A DNA stretch of 64,000 nucleotides from Rhynochetos jubatus (GCA_027574665.1 CM050648.1:48017200-48081199); one strand, 5' to 3'. Positions 1-13,569 are shown, counted from the stretch's first letter. The notes: generated by a model from the sequence alone, not told the origin. Translations and numbers: made by a program.

Positions 1-1800
1 CTTAAACATATTGTTTATTCTGGAGTCCAAATGGTTCTCAGCAGACCTTGCTGGTCTTGTGCCAGATGCTTCAGGTATAAGGAAGTTAAAGGTAAGTATG
101 GGGAATTCTTTCCCCACATTATTATTTTGCCCTCAAATCTGTTCCAAAATATTGGTTTATTCCCTGAAACAAGAGCTTTTACATCTCTTTCAATATAACA
201 GTTAACATTAAATATTACTTTTAAATAAAAATTCGTATACCTCTGGTCTGTGCAGTGGTCTGTAGCTGTAAGGAAGTATAGCATAATTCCTTTGGAATGA
301 AAAGATCACTTCTAAAGGTTTGTGATATGTCACTCTTCAGCAACATAAGGTATTTCTTCAGCTCTCTTGGGAAGCCAGAGAAAATAAATACTTTTGAATA
401 TATTTGTCATTTTCCTTCTTATTCCTAGAAGGTACAGTTAAAGTAAGCTTAAGAAAGCTATGTATCTTAATTATAATATCTTCAAGGCATGATATAAATT
501 ACTTTATTGTTTTCTTACCTTTTCATCATAAGAATAAATTGCACATAAAAGTTAAGACCTAATTAGGAATCCATTAAACACTCCAGTTTTCATTATTCTA
601 TTGTAATTGATATTGATTATTTATTTCTAATATTTACTTGCTTTAAAGTTTATGGTAAGGTATTAATTTGCACTTTGTTTCCATCTCAACTTCAAAGGAA
701 ACATCTCAAAACATCATCAAACTTCTGTCTTACACACTTAATAACATATACAAATAGTTTACGCTAATAAGGGTTAAGTTTGCCCTAATAAGGGTGTCTA
801 ATGATATGCATTTCATAAAATCTTCATCTTGACGTGTGTCATGTTCAATTTAGATCATGTAGAATTGAAGCATTTTTTTTCTATGCCTACCTTTAACCGT
901 GATAATAATCTTTAACTGAAAAACTACAGTACCAATGTTTAAGAAAGCACATAGACACAAGACAGTTACATAAAACCTCAATGGATATCCTAAAAAAATA
1001 ATTGATTTCTGCTTTAGAAATCACCAACTGAAACATTGAGTCTTCTGCTTGATGGAAAGGTGAGCAGACATTGATGAAGACAACCAAATTCCAGTTTCAG
1101 AATCAGTAAGGATTCTCTAAAAATAAGGAAGTCTTCCTGTACATAAAAGAACCAATCTGATAGGAAAGACTTGAATAAAAAGAAGAATTTAGGCCAACAT
1201 TTATTTTCTTATGATTTCCTGATTGTCAAAGTCAATCTGATTTCTTATTGAGAAGTTATGAGAATGTTGTTACAGAGGACAGATAGATTCAGACTTAAAA
1301 AAAAGATAAATGGAATACATGTTCGAATAACCACCATTCCCTACTCTAATTTTTCCAAGTGCCTGCTTTGATTTGATATGAAGAATAAAGAAAAATATTG
1401 TATTATACATATACATGCACATGCACACTGAAGATTCAGAAAACATGAATTGTGTATTAATTTTAGCGTATGAAAAAACACACATTTTAGAAAACATATA
1501 TATTACAAATATATTGTTTGCTTTCAAAATACATGCTTTAAAGTTCCTCATGTATTTTGAATTACTGTATTGATGTAAACAGTGAAAAGTTAATTAAAAA
1601 ATCAAATTTAAATGTTATATTAGAAAAAAAGCATATAACATTTTTTTCAAGTAGTTATTTTCAGTGTCTTGTCAATGTAAATAATTATTTAACAAGGAAA
1701 GCTTCATGGAAACCTTCTATCAAAATGCATAATGAAAAAAAAATGCAGGGAAGAAATGGAACTGTGGAATCTGGTGTCATCCTCATGTGAGAGAAGACAA
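1..1800. other. AT-rich non-coding DNA
   Basis: No gene is supported. Open frames are at most about 93 codons, have biased low-complexity composition and match no family I recognise. There are many short A and T runs. It is either intergenic or intronic. Confidence 0.7.
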
Positions 1801-2280
1801 TCAACCAGTTGGAGTGAGTCCAGAGGAGGCCAGGAAGTTGATTAGCGGGCTGGAGCCGATCATCCATCAGAGCTGGACCTCTCCTATAGGGACAGGCTGA
1901 GACAGTTGGGCTTGTTCAAGCTGGAGAAGAGAAGGCTCCGGGGAGACCTTATAGCACCTTCCAGTACCTGAAGGGGCCTACAAGGAAGCTGGGGGGCACT
2001 TTTTACAAGGGCCTGTATGGACAGGACAAGGAGTAACAGCTTTAAATTGAGAATGTACATTGAAATTGGACATCTGGAAGAAATTCTTCACGGAGAGGGT
2101 GGTGAGGCACTGGAACAGGTTGCCCAGAGAAGCTGTGGGTGCCCCATCCCTGGAAATGTTCAAGGCCAGGCTGGATGAGACTTTGAGCAACCGGGTCTAG
2201 TGGAGGGTGTACCTGCCTATGGCAGGGGCATTGGAACTGGATGATCTTTAAGGTCCCTTCCAGTCCAAAACATTCCGTGA
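1801..2280 (+). mobile_element. CR1 LINE, 5'-truncated 3' end (copy 1)
   Basis: This is the 3' part of a CR1 non-LTR retrotransposon in sense orientation. It begins in the C-terminal part of ORF2 (the stretch after the reverse transcriptase that reads GQAETVGLVQAGEEKAP-like in broken frames). It continues through the conserved ends 'gaagaaattcttcac' and 'gaggcactggaacaggttgcc', then a 3' UTR containing 'ggtctagtggagggtgt' and 'gatctttaaggtcccttcc'. The 3' UTR type is the one I associate with CR1-B/D/F/H-like subfamilies; that assignment is from memory. Truncation at the 5' end is usual for CR1, which inserts by target-primed reverse transcription. The frame carries stops and indels, for example near 1950-2040, so it is not coding. 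The terminal 8-bp repeats typical of CR1 are degraded to 'cattccgtga'. Confidence 0.93.
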
Positions 2281-2295
2281 AAATGAAGGAGTTGA

Positions 2296-2316
2296 TTTAT
2301 TTATTTATTTATTTTT
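2296..2316. repeat. (TTTA)n short microsatellite
   Basis: About five TTTA units lie 15 bp downstream of the CR1 3' end. This is a common kind of simple repeat next to retroposon tails. Confidence 0.85.
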
Positions 2317-2589
2317 AATGGAATGAATGGATGACTGGACAGCCAGTTGAACAGCTAGATCAGCCTTTTTACGAAGGATACGCCTGGTTTGTTATGGATT
2401 TGAACACTGGGTCTGTGCATCCTTTTGACTTTTGCATAAACAACCATTGTCAGGTTACAGTATTTATTTTGTAACTGGAATGGAAGTGTTCAATGTTTTC
2501 AAAGTTTGGAGTCTAAGGCTTAGTATTTAAATAAGTGTCTTGATATTCCAAAGTGCACCTGTAGCCCACAGAGTCACATGAAAAAGGTG

Positions 2590-2631
2590 TTGAGTCCCTT
2601 CCAATCCAAACCAAACAAATGATTCTGTGAA
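2590..2631 (+). mobile_element. Very short CR1 3'-tail fragment
   Basis: About 42 bp match the last bases of a CR1 element: 'tcccttccaatccaaacc' followed by 'gattctgtga', as in the CR1 3' terminus. It is either an extremely 5'-truncated insertion or a remnant. The match is short, so confidence is moderate. Confidence 0.5.
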
Positions 2632-4113
2632 GACAACATTTGGCTGAACTGATACCGAAATGTGCTCTGATGTGGCTGATCCCTTGGGTGGCAGGGTGTG
2701 TGTAAGGATTTCGGCAGGTTCCTGCAGCTGTTATCACCTCCCCTAACCTGGGACTTTACACCTGAACAAGCAAGCAATCCTAGCAAACTTACATGCCATC
2801 TGATAGAAGGGTTCCTTGCCTAACTCAGTGAAAACCAGCAACTCTTAGCACTGTATTGGAGCTTGGCCTGTGCCTATTGAGCCACAGTTCAGTACTCTTA
2901 GAGGAATGTGGTTGAGGTGCCCCAAACTGCATCTGAGGAACAGGAATAGAGGGTCCCTGCCTTTTGGCAGGAGGAGGAAAGGGGTAACAAGGTATACTGG
3001 ACTGTGTGGATTCGATGGCCTGGCACATCAGACCCACAGAAGTACAAGGCTTTGGTAGACACTGCTGCACAATGTAAGTAGGTGCCATTAAGGTCTGACA
3101 GAGGCATGCCAAGAATTGTTTGTATTGGAGGTTGAGGTGAGCTTAACAGTGGCTAGTAGGAAAAGCACACCATTGTGACTGTCCCAGAGGCCCTCTGTAT
3201 CCTTGGCACAGGCTACCTCAAGACAGGATATTTCAAGGTCCCAAAGTGAAACTGATGGGTTTAAAGGAATTTTATCTGAACTTTTAACCTATACTATCCC
3301 CTGGCTATTGTCCAGCTGCTAAACTAACTGAAACAATGAACCCAATACTTTCTCATTCTCTGTATTACAGTGTTTTGTGTAATGATCTTATTTACTTCTA
3401 AGAGATACACAGAGGGAGTTATATTTGCTAAATTTTATGATTCAGTTTCAGACTGATCATTTTTTCTTGGCTTACCTATGACTTAAATAAACCCCATGAT
3501 CCAGAAATATCCAGTGATTTTGCAGACTAATGCAGGAATTATTTGAACCAGAAACTTTCAGTATGATGGGGCTAAATGCTGATGTCACCCATCAGGTCAC
3601 TCATTTAACCCTGAAACTTCAGTATAATAGGTCTGTGTTTTTGTCACTTTCACCTGTTCTGCTCCTTGAGCAAGATGACCTAAAAATGTTGAAATTGAAT
3701 AATGCAGATTTAGAAGTACTAGAAAGGTTGTATAATTGCCTCCAATTATCATGAGGCATTGATGACCCAGTAATGAAAGCTTCTACAAAACCTAAGGTGA
3801 GGAAAAAAGCTGTTATCAGCATAAATGGAACCTCAGTTTAGAGAAAGCCTTCTGGAGATAGCTGTAAGTTTTTCTACTGTTACTTTGCAACAATTAACGC
3901 ATTAAGTAGTAAAGTGACCAATTTGCAGTCCATTAGCCTTGATAAAGAAAAAAAAATCAGGAATATGAATCAATTTTCCAACTTTTAAAATCAAAGTAAA
4001 CATGATTTGGTACCACAAAGCTTTCCAATAATGCCTTGGTTATTACATGATCCAGGAACACCCCAACTGTACATAGAAAAAGTCTGACGTGTGTGTTTAA
4101 GTGTGTTCTTAGG

Positions 4114-4138
4114 AGTAGTATCTACTATAGATACTACT
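4114..4138. repeat. Perfect hairpin, 11-bp stem and 3-nt loop
   Basis: AGTAGTATCTA at 4114-4124 is followed by CTA and then its exact reverse complement TAGATACTACT at 4128-4138. Partial 'agtagtagg' and 'ctagtattagg' echoes follow, suggesting local slippage. No function is assigned. Confidence 0.85.
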
Positions 4139-4182
4139 AGTAGTAGGAATATCTAGTATTAGGTAGAACACTGTAGAGTAGA

Positions 4183-4202
4183 CAGCTGCAGCAGTGCAGC
4201 TG
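4183..4202. repeat. Dyad CAGCTGCA-N4-TGCAGCTG
   Basis: Perfect 8-bp inverted arms surround a 4-bp spacer. Each arm contains CAGCTG, an E-box core bound by basic helix-loop-helix factors. It lies 45 bp from the preceding hairpin. Whether it binds any protein is unknown. Confidence 0.8.
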
Positions 4203-5588
4203 GGCTCCCTCTTGAACACTTGCTGAGAACCATTCAGGATGATGTGGGACCTTGGTCTGGTCTGCATGTATCTTTCTTTTGCCTGACAGTGCTATAGGCA
4301 ATGAATGGGAGGAATTGGCAAGGTCTTCCTTTGTGTTTCAGCAGAAAGGCTTGTCTCCTTTAATCTCCACTGACATTGCCGTTAAGGTTAACTGACCCAG
4401 AAATAGGGTAAGCTGAGAACAGACAACATCCGGCCCATGGCTCCTATGGTCCATCCTGGCCAGATAAGCTGATATTATTTGCACAAAGAGCTGTACTTCC
4501 CATAAGAGTTAAAATGCAGATTATCCCACAAGGGGTAGTTCTTGCCTTAGCTCTTTCTTTTAGTCAGGGAATGAAATCTTTCTTGCTCTTTCCATGTTTC
4601 CTAAAGGCTGGGAAATCAAGCCAATCCCTCTGATGTCCTGAGTCCCTCCACCAGGTTCCAGCATTTTTTTACTTCAAGGTCAATGTAGATGACTTTGTCT
4701 AATGCACACTTTCTTTTGATGTCTTCCCTCAAGTCCTCAGGTAGCTGAGTTGACACTCTTACAAAGCTGAAAAAAACACTTGACCGTCTCGCTCTAAGAG
4801 CACTCTAGAAAATAGAACCCCAAAAGAAAGCACACCAGAAGGAGCTTTTTTCCCCACATTGACAGTATGTGTAAAACTTTAGTAACATTACAGATGATGT
4901 CTGCATATAATTAATTCAGTAAATTGTTTTTCTGCTGCTTCAATAGACACTGAAAATGCATGATGACCCCTGCCCTTCAGAATAACAGGAAGAACACACT
5001 GAACTCAAGAATTAGAATACAAATTTGTTACAGTCATGATCCTTTCTATCTGAATGACTCTAAATCCAAGACATTAGAAATGAATTTGATATTTAAACAT
5101 TTTGCAGTGCTCTAAACTTCAATGTATGTAACAAACTGTCAAACATACAGCCAGACTATCACATGTTAGAAGTTTTAATTATGGGGTGCTTCAAACGTTT
5201 TTTATATTATGCCGTCTGGTGCACAAGGACTTTAATGAATTTATAAATTTAATGGAATATGTTCTGCACTCTGAATGTCTGAAAATTGGTTACTAACCAC
5301 AAATAAATGACAAATATATCAACATATAAAAAAACCCCACAGTCCTTTCAATTGGGCCATTAAATAACCAGTCAGTTGCTAAATGCTAGTAATTATTATT
5401 TAAATAATTCTGTGCTGTTACTTTTATTAGTTTTAAATCTTCAAACATGTCCCAGGCTAGGGATTTTCCTACTTTTTCAAATGTAGGGATTATTTCTCAT
5501 ACATATTTATTAATCTTACTAATGTCTTTTGGAATAAATAAATTTTTTAAAAAAACACCAAAAAATTACATTAAAGTTAAATTTGTTT

Positions 5589-5630
5589 CCTGATATATTT
5601 ACTGTTTATCCTGATATATTTACTATTTAT
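5589..5630. repeat. 21-bp tandem duplication (2 copies)
   Basis: The 21-mers starting CCTGATATATTTACT at 5589 and 5610 are adjacent and differ at one position (G/A). This is a simple local duplication. Confidence 0.9.
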
Positions 5631-8600
5631 CTAAAAAAAAAATCCATGTAAATAGCTTCAGCATTAATGTACTCCTACTCATAGGGTAGAAAGAATTTTT
5701 TAATAAAATCCATATTTTCTTGTTTGACCTCTCTATATCAGAAGGGGTGGGTAAATGCAGGTCCCTTTTATATGAAGAGAAAACAAACACGGTAAAAATT
5801 AGATATAAGAATATAGAGCAAGGTAATGAGTTAGTATATATTCATCTCAACCTTGAAGAAAAGTTTTGTTATTCATATTATATAGAGCATACAGTGTTAA
5901 ACTGAGAGGAAAAATGCATTAAAAGATATTTTAAAAGACAGTAAAGAACTCTGAAGGATGAGCTAAGTAAAAACAATAGCCATGTATAAGGCACAATGTA
6001 TAAGATATTAAGAAATCCAGTATTTCAGTTACATATTGTACCACAATAAACATGAAGATTACAGTCAGGTTTTGTATTCACTTTTTGAGAAGGGAAAAAC
6101 TTATTACATTATTTGACCATACATAAGTATATAAAACCAACAGGCATTAGTCCAATCACAGAAATATAAACAGAAAAATTGAAAATACAACTCAGCAAGA
6201 AACTGAAGGGGGGGAAGAAAGGATTCTCAGCAGATTTTCCTTTCAGACATATTTGGATAGTTTCCTCTATGGATGAGAGACACACATACATTGGAGGGAA
6301 GATTTTAGATCACTACCAGATCATCTGTGAATTGACATTCAGTTTAGAGCAAATAAAGATACATTATAGTACTGAGAAAGTTGTACAAGTACGAAGTAAA
6401 AGTGAACATCAGGCATGTAGTAGTAACAAATACAGACTGTTACTGTATTAAAAAGGAGAAAACAAGTTTACTTGAAGAGAACTCAGGTCAGAGAAAAGAA
6501 AATACTGGGCAAGGCAAAGTGGAAACCTAATTACACAGTAAAAGACAGGAGGAAATACAAGACACCGTATCTTTTAAAGAGAACTATTTATACAAAAGTC
6601 TTGTTCTTAGCTGGAGTAAATTCATTGCCTTCAGAGAAGTTACAGTGGACTAAAATCTTGCATGCATCTCTTTTAACAGAATTAATTTCATATTGCATAT
6701 AATATTATAGTAGACAACATTTACCATGCTAATAATAGTTCATACCCTGTTATATTGTTGCCTTCAATAGCAGTGGATTCAACATGATAAGGAAATAGAT
6801 TTTTAATTTCTTTAGTTATGTGGGAATCTTTGTTCTCTTATGTATTTGGAGATGTCAGGATGAAACCCTATTTGCATCTGTAATTTTCAATGAGGTATGA
6901 CACTACTTCTAGCTAAATCTTGCATTTCTTTTCTTTTAGTTTGTCTTTTAACTATAAATCAGAATAAATCAATTCCATTTTTCTATCGTCCCCTCAGAAC
7001 AAAAAATAACTTCAGGGAAAGTAAATTCCCAGGACCTTTAAAATAACCAGAAATATCAGCATACCTCAGTAGTGTAATTTAATGTATTAATGAAGAACAC
7101 TGAATTCACCAAAAATTCATCAAAATTCACACTGAATTCAACAAAAATGAATAAATATCCTACTTTGCCAGCTTGCAGCCAATAAAGAAGTATCTGAGAG
7201 TCAGGAATTCTTCAGTTTACAGGAATAAGTGCATAGATTTGTCAAGAATTTTAAAAATCAATTAAAAAAAATTAAAACTAGGACATCTCTAATGAATCAT
7301 TTTAGTCTGAAGTAAACTAGCTATTTTTAATAAGAAACATCAGATAAGAAAAATCAATAGTAATTAATGTTTATTTGCCAAAATGAATACTCTGGACTCT
7401 ACCTTCCAGGAACTGGAAAGCAGGTCTGGGAAACATACAAGACTCTGGGGGAAAATAATCATTTCTTAGATGAATCTGAAGTTAATGTTGTGCACTGCCA
7501 TTTCCAAAGCTTTAGGAGACTCCTTTAAAATATTTGTGTGTAAGGAAGAATCATGACTCCAGCCAAGAATATTAGGGATTCTGGAGCATTTTTATTTGTG
7601 GGTATGCAGGCATAAACCATACCTCATTAAAAAAAAAATCATATTTATATAAAACCAAGCTTTCTCTTGTGGCAACCCATCCAGCTGGAGGTTTTTCTAC
7701 GCTTGTCTCTTAAATCCTTAACAGTTTTAAAAAACAAGTATCATATCAGGGTAATGAACACAAAATATAGACCAAATTTCAGAGGACTGTACTTGACAGT
7801 CTTATTTGGTTATCTGATCATTCTCTGCAGTCTGGGTGTACAGTCTGACTCAGGAGGTCAGAATATTTTTATTATTAGAACAGCTAGATGGTATCAAGTA
7901 ATACAGCTTAAGATATCACACAGATTTTCATTTTGAGTGCTGGGCCATTACTACCTCCAGTGGAGTGATCTTTTCTTGAAAATAAATACTTATTTGTGAT
8001 GCTACAGCTGTGCATTACAACAGTCAAGCAATAAGGCATAACATCTTCGGCACTTCAGCATACTTTTTTATGTTAGTGGTAGAAAAAGGTGGTTTAGAGC
8101 AAGAAATTTTAGGAATGATTCATCAAGGGACCAAGTATCCCCGTGACCCTTTGATGGTTCTTTGCAGCAACCATTGTTGACATAATTCAGATCCTTTTAC
8201 TTGTTCTTATTTACTCATTTCTGTTTATTGAGACAAAAATAAGTTGGTGTACATGTGTGTTTATTGAGAGAAACCTAATCCCAAAATCTGAAACTATTTT
8301 GCCAAATTTTCCCTCCAAATCAAAACTTCCAGTAATTCCTGCCGTCGGTCTAACTCCATGAGTAACACTGCAAGTACAGTATAAACTCCCTTGCAGGGCT
8401 CTTTTTGCTGACATTACCTTCAGCTCTGCTGCCCATGTGAGGTAATTAGTGATGGCATACAGATAGAACAATTCCTGTGGTTCTTATAAACATCACTGTC
8501 TGATGCCATGACCAAAAGGATCATAACACTGATGTTTCTGGTACATTTGCATTTTCCAAAGCTTTCATGTGTTTAAGTCATGTTTAAATGCAATTCAAAG

Positions 8601-9771
8601 GAGGCCTATATAAAATGAAATAGAATCAAAACACCTAACAAACCTCTGCTGGTGCTATTTTATCATTAAAGATGGAGCGGAAACTGTAATGATCACATCA
8701 TACTTTTCAGTCCTAGTAGAAAAGCTAAACTGAGAAAACTATCAAAGTACAAGAAAGTGTTGAACTGAGGCTATTCACCAAATGATGCAAGGAAAAGTCT
8801 AGAGAAGTGTTAGGTTCTGGAAAGCAAGAGTAATGTTCTCCTGCAATGTCACTTAGTCCAAAATGAAAAAAAAAACCAGAATAAACCTTTTGATCTCTCA
8901 AACATAGTGAAGCCAACATAATATGTACTAGCTGTCTCCTGTGATCAGCTAATATTGGTAAATATTTCCTTTGAAACCAAAAGACTGATGAAAAGAAACT
9001 TTTTTGCAGTGGAAGGCTGGTATGCTTTTTTGTAGTAAGTAAATGATCTTTTTTTCCTTAGGCTGAAATAAAAAGCCTGTTCTTGGAAGCTGTGTAATTT
9101 GTCATACATTTTCTTATTCCATATTGCAACATTAATTCTGTCTATAGAACTGATTATACTAGTTGCTATTTCAACACTTTATCCAAAATTATCAAATAGT
9201 TTTCCAAATAATTTTTCAAAAAGTATTTCAAATAGTTTTTCCTTTCTTACATTTTCAAGTTATTTTGAACACATGATAGAACATACCTCCACATAGGCAT
9301 AAATTTATTTCAGAGAAGAGAAAATAAGTTAAAAAACATAATTATCCTTAAGATATCCACAAAACACTACTATTAGGAATGTTACTCATAAACACTGGCC
9401 AGAAAATAAAACTAGTAAGAAAAATGTTGATTCATGGATATTTAGTTTTGATATGAACAAACCAGGAGCTTTTGAGACTTAAGAAGCAAAGGGTATTTAG
9501 TTGACATGTGAAAAAAACTATGCTCAAATACCCACATGGCCTGATTCTGTCTCTTTCTAATAAAAATTTTGGGGTTTTTTTCTAAGAATATTCCCTATTT
9601 TTTTTCCTCTTTCACCTGGACTGTTGCTATGAAGAATCTCAATATTCTAAAAAAAATTTCAATGGGATATTCATTTAATGTGTAACAATTTTTCAGTGAC
9701 TGGATTTCTGAGTAACCTATTAAAAATATTTTTTACTGAAACTCTTCCTGTGAACTGTATTCCATAAAATT

Positions 9772-11625
9772 TAGAATCAGAGAATTCTAGAAACAGAGAA
9801 TCTTTCAAGTTGGAAAAGACCTTTAAGATCACCAAGTCCAAGCCTTAACCTAGTATTGCAGAGTCCACCACTAAACTGTGTCCCTAAGCACCACGTCTAC
9901 ATGTCTTTTAAAACCTCCAGGAGTGGCAACTCAACCACTTCCCTGAAGAGCCTATTCCAATGCTTCACAACAGTTGGTGAAAAAATTCCTCCTAATATCC
10001 AATCTAAACCTCCCCTGGTGCAACTTAAGGTCATATCCTCTTGTTCTATTGCTTGTTGCTAAGGAGTAGAGACCAACACCCACCTGTCTGCAACTTCCTT
10101 TCAGGTAGTTGTAGAGAGCAATAAGGTTTCTCATGAGCATCCTCTTCTCCAGCATAAACCACTCCAGTTACCTCAGCCACTCATCACAGGACTTGTGCTC
10201 CAGACTCTTCACCAGCTTTGTTGTCCTTCTTTCGACGCATTCCAGCGCCTCAAAGGACTGTTGATAAATGTTGGAAGTGGCTTAGTGAGCACTTTCACCA
10301 GCTCCCTCAGGACCCTTGGGTGGATCCCATCCAGCCCCATAGGCTGTGTGAGTCTAAGTGGTGCAGCAGGTTGCTAACCATTTCCCCTTGCATTATGGGA
10401 GCTTCATTCTGCTCCCTGTCCCTGTCTTCCAGCTCAGGGGGCTGGGTACCCTGAGAACAGCTGGTCATACTATTAAAGACTGAGGCAAAGATAGCACTAA
10501 GTACCTCAGTTTTTTCTTGATCCTTAGTCACTATGTTTCCCCCAGGTTCCAATAAAGGATGAAGATTCTCCTTAGCCTTCCTTTAGTTGCTAATTCATTT
10601 ATAGTAACATTTTTACTGTCTTTTATGGCAGTAGCCACATTAAGTTCTAGTTGGGCATTGGCCCTTCTAATTTTCTTACCTGCATAACCTCACAACACCT
10701 TTGTAATCCTCCTGAGTTTTCTGCCACTTCTTGCAAAGGACATAAACCCTTTATTTCTCCTGAGTTCCAGCCAAAGCTCTTTGTTTTGACAGGCCTTACT
10801 TCCCTGCCAGTCTGCTTTTTTAAGATCTCCTTCTTGAATAATGTCCAGCCCTCCTGGACTCTTTTGCCCTTCAGGACAGGCTCCCAAAAGTCTCTGTCAA
10901 ACAGGCCCCAAAACAGGCCAAAGTCTGCCCTCCAAAAGTCCAAGGTGGCAGTTCTGCTAACTCGACTCCTTACTTCACCAAGAATAAGAACCTATTACTT
11001 CCTGATCACTGTGCTCAATACTTCTTTCACCCACAATATTCCCCACCAGTCTTTCTCTGTTCACAAACAAAAGGTCCAGTGGGGCACCTTCGCTGGTTGG
11101 CTCCTTCACCAGCTGTGTCAGGAAGTTATCTTCCACACACTCCAGGAACCTCTGAGACTGTCTCCTCTCTGCTGTATTGTATTTCCAGCAGACATTTGCT
11201 TAATTGAAGGCCTCCACATGAACAAGGGCTAGCAATTATGAGACTTCTCCCTGCTGCTTCTAAAATATTCGCCTACCTCTTCATCCTGGTTGGGAGGTCT
11301 GTAACAGACTCCCAACGTGATATCTGCCCTGTTGGCCTTTTCCCTGATTTTTACCCATAAAAACTTAATCCTTTTATTACGATCATTAAGCTCTAGATAA
11401 TCAAAACACTCCCTAATTCACAGGGCTACCTAAATGCCTCTCTTTTCTTCTCTGTCCCTTATGAAGAGTTTAAAGCCATCCATTGCAGCATTCTACTTGT
11501 GTGAGTCATGTCATCATGTTTCCCTGATAGCAACTATATCATAGTTCTCCAGATGCACTGTGGCTTCCAAGTCCTCCTGTTATTGCCCATGCTTCATCCA
11601 TTTAGTCAAAACTGTTCTTCCCAGG
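9772..11625 (-). mobile_element. CR1 LINE with internal RT deletion (copy 2)
   Basis: Antisense CR1. Reading on the minus strand from the high coordinate, it begins at the start of the endonuclease domain (a KQEDLEATVHLENYD-like stretch near 11560-11580). It passes the conserved GVCYRPPNQDEE endonuclease motif near 11290-11325, then the endonuclease-RT linker (SVFN...QGTQPPELEDRD near 10430-10480). At about 10256-10258 it jumps directly to the post-RT thumb/C-terminal region. It ends in a 3' UTR, 'aggtcttttccaac'-type in sense, at about 9772. The 3' end resembles copy 4 rather than copies 1 and 3, so the window holds two CR1 subfamily types. Several stops and frameshifts (for example an in-frame stop within RET-stop-HDSH in the endonuclease) show it is dead. 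By comparison with copy 4, about 0.93 kb including all RT catalytic motifs is missing. Confidence 0.93.
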
Positions 11626-13475
11626 ATTTACGATAGTTGTAATTTTCCTTGTAAGTATGAAATGAGACATTCCCAAAGATGGCCTCAAGTTTTGCAAGGT
11701 CTGTCTTGGGAGGACAAGTAATTGTGTTACAGCTCTTGGTGGGTGAGCAATATGTTCTTATTGAAACATTTTGGAATTGCTGCTTTACATGTTCATGTAT
11801 TCCGCACTGGTTTCTAACTCCAGATGATTTTGTTTCTGTAATGTGATAATCCTTTTTTCAGTTTTACTTCTGATAAATGTTTCATCTTTTGATGGGCTTT
11901 TAGTCAGAATATACATTCAACCCCTGTCTAGAATTAAAAAGGGAAGAAAAGACTCCAATACAATTCATATAAAAATACTTCACCCCTCATCCATATCACT
12001 GAAACCTACTGCTATCCACCTGAAGCACCATGTTTGCCTCTCCCAGGGTGAAGAGTTGCTCACTCAGATCACAACAGCCCTTATTATTGATGTTACAGCT
12101 GTCAACATCTTTCAACATTCTCAGTTTAAATCAACCTTTAATTCTCTTCATTTGGTACATTTAGGACACATTAATTCAAAAGTTACTTCGAAATAATTCA
12201 AAATTACTTGGCTTTACCGACAGTAATTTTTCTTGTTGTTTGGGATAAAAGTACCAACAAAAGTGCTCTACCCCCACTTCTGGAAAGAGGAAAGAAACCG
12301 GGACTTCCTGGAAATTGAAGTGAGAAAAATTATACCTAAGGTTACAGTAATATACCTTGATTAATACAAAGGATTTTTTTTCTTTCTGGGGGTAGTGGAG
12401 ATGGATTAGAAGCAATGCACATCATTACTTCTTTCACATATTTGCAGGAATACACTGCAGCAGCTGTGAGATTGCATGAAACGTCCTAAAATGTTCTTGG
12501 CCAGAGAATTAAATCAGAAGACACTAAAATTACTCAGAAAATTCTCTATGACTTCTTGTTTTTCGAAAGGGGTGATTTACTGAAATCCAAATATTTTAGG
12601 AAAATTCACCTCCGAATTCAGAAAGAAAGATTTGATAGGTTTATTTTCTTAAACTGACAAAGAGAATGCTTTGCAAACTCCAGAATAGTCATTGTTGTGA
12701 GCAATACCAACCTGGGAAAGAGGAGACCAAGTTTAGTAGCCTGTTCTCCTTGTGAAACCAGGTATTTTATATTCCAAGGGAGTAAGGGTCTGAAGAATCA
12801 GACTCAGACTTTACCTATACAGTGTTGTCTCATTTCTGTTACATATCTCTTGAGCCAGAAGAAAGATATAGTGTGTCTTGGTGGACAGGTAGGGAACAGA
12901 TAGGATGGGTCATTTAATTAGGGTGTGAGAGTTCAAGATTCCCTACATCAGTTTTACCTATTAGTTTCTTAAAAAAAGACTCTGACAGGAGACACTCAGA
13001 GAAAATGTACATCAGTTGTCAAATAAGAAGGACTTATCTATGATGGAAGGTTGGTAAAATTAAGACTTGTCTAGGTCAGGTAACATAAACACTTAAATGT
13101 GTAACCCCCCTGCTTCTAGCAGAAGTGCTTAATCTGGTAGTTGGATCTTGTAAATAACAGGCCCCTTTGGTTTTGAAATTATTTTGTTTGAGGGAAAGAA
13201 AGCACTTTAATTGTTACCTAGAAACTAAAGCCAAATCCTGGACACAATGTTAATATAAGACACTGACTCTTGCTGTCACTTACTCTTTGTGTATCTATTT
13301 CCTTCCCCTTCTTATTTTATCTCTCCATTTTTATTTTACTCTTGTGCTTAATAATGCTTAGCCAGAGCAAGATTTCAATTCTTGTAACATTGCTGTGAAT
13401 TTGTGACCATAATGGCAGCTAAGAGAAATTAAAAAAAAAAAACCAAAACACTAAACCAAACACCTCCCAGCACCG
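11626..13475. other. AT-rich non-coding DNA
   Basis: No supported gene. A 117-codon frame at 11843-12196 (+) has no recognisable domain and lies in ordinary AT-rich sequence. An A-rich then C-rich patch at 13430-13501 leads into the next repeats. Confidence 0.6.
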
Positions 13476-13501
13476 CCCACCAACCCCACCCCCCACCTCC
13501 C
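13476..13501 (-). other. Potential G-quadruplex motif (minus strand)
   Basis: On the plus strand there are four C runs (3, 4, 6 and 3 bases) separated by 5, 1 and 4 bases. On the minus strand this is a G3+N1-7 pattern expected to be able to form a G-quadruplex (plus strand: i-motif). Folding is inferred from the pattern only. Confidence 0.7.
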
Positions 13502-13569
13502 GGAAAAAATTGTGTGCATGTTCAAGTTTGCGGATCTTTGACAGGCTAAAAAAACTATATATTTGTGGG

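Larger units (their letters stand above)
2632..9771. other. AT-rich unique non-coding DNA
   Basis: About 7 kb without a supported gene. Open frames reach only about 95 codons and none shows a domain, signal peptide or codon pattern I recognise. The interval 4150-4800 is somewhat less AT-rich. Three small features inside it are listed separately: two hairpins near 4.1-4.2 kb and a 21-bp tandem duplication near 5.6 kb. A degenerate 20-bp-scale repetition of 'caaatagtttt'-like units occurs at about 9185-9242. Confidence 0.65.

Noticed and set aside
10651-11232. 193-codon plus-strand open frame
   Set aside because: It is the antisense of the CR1 ORF2 endonuclease and linker in copy 2.
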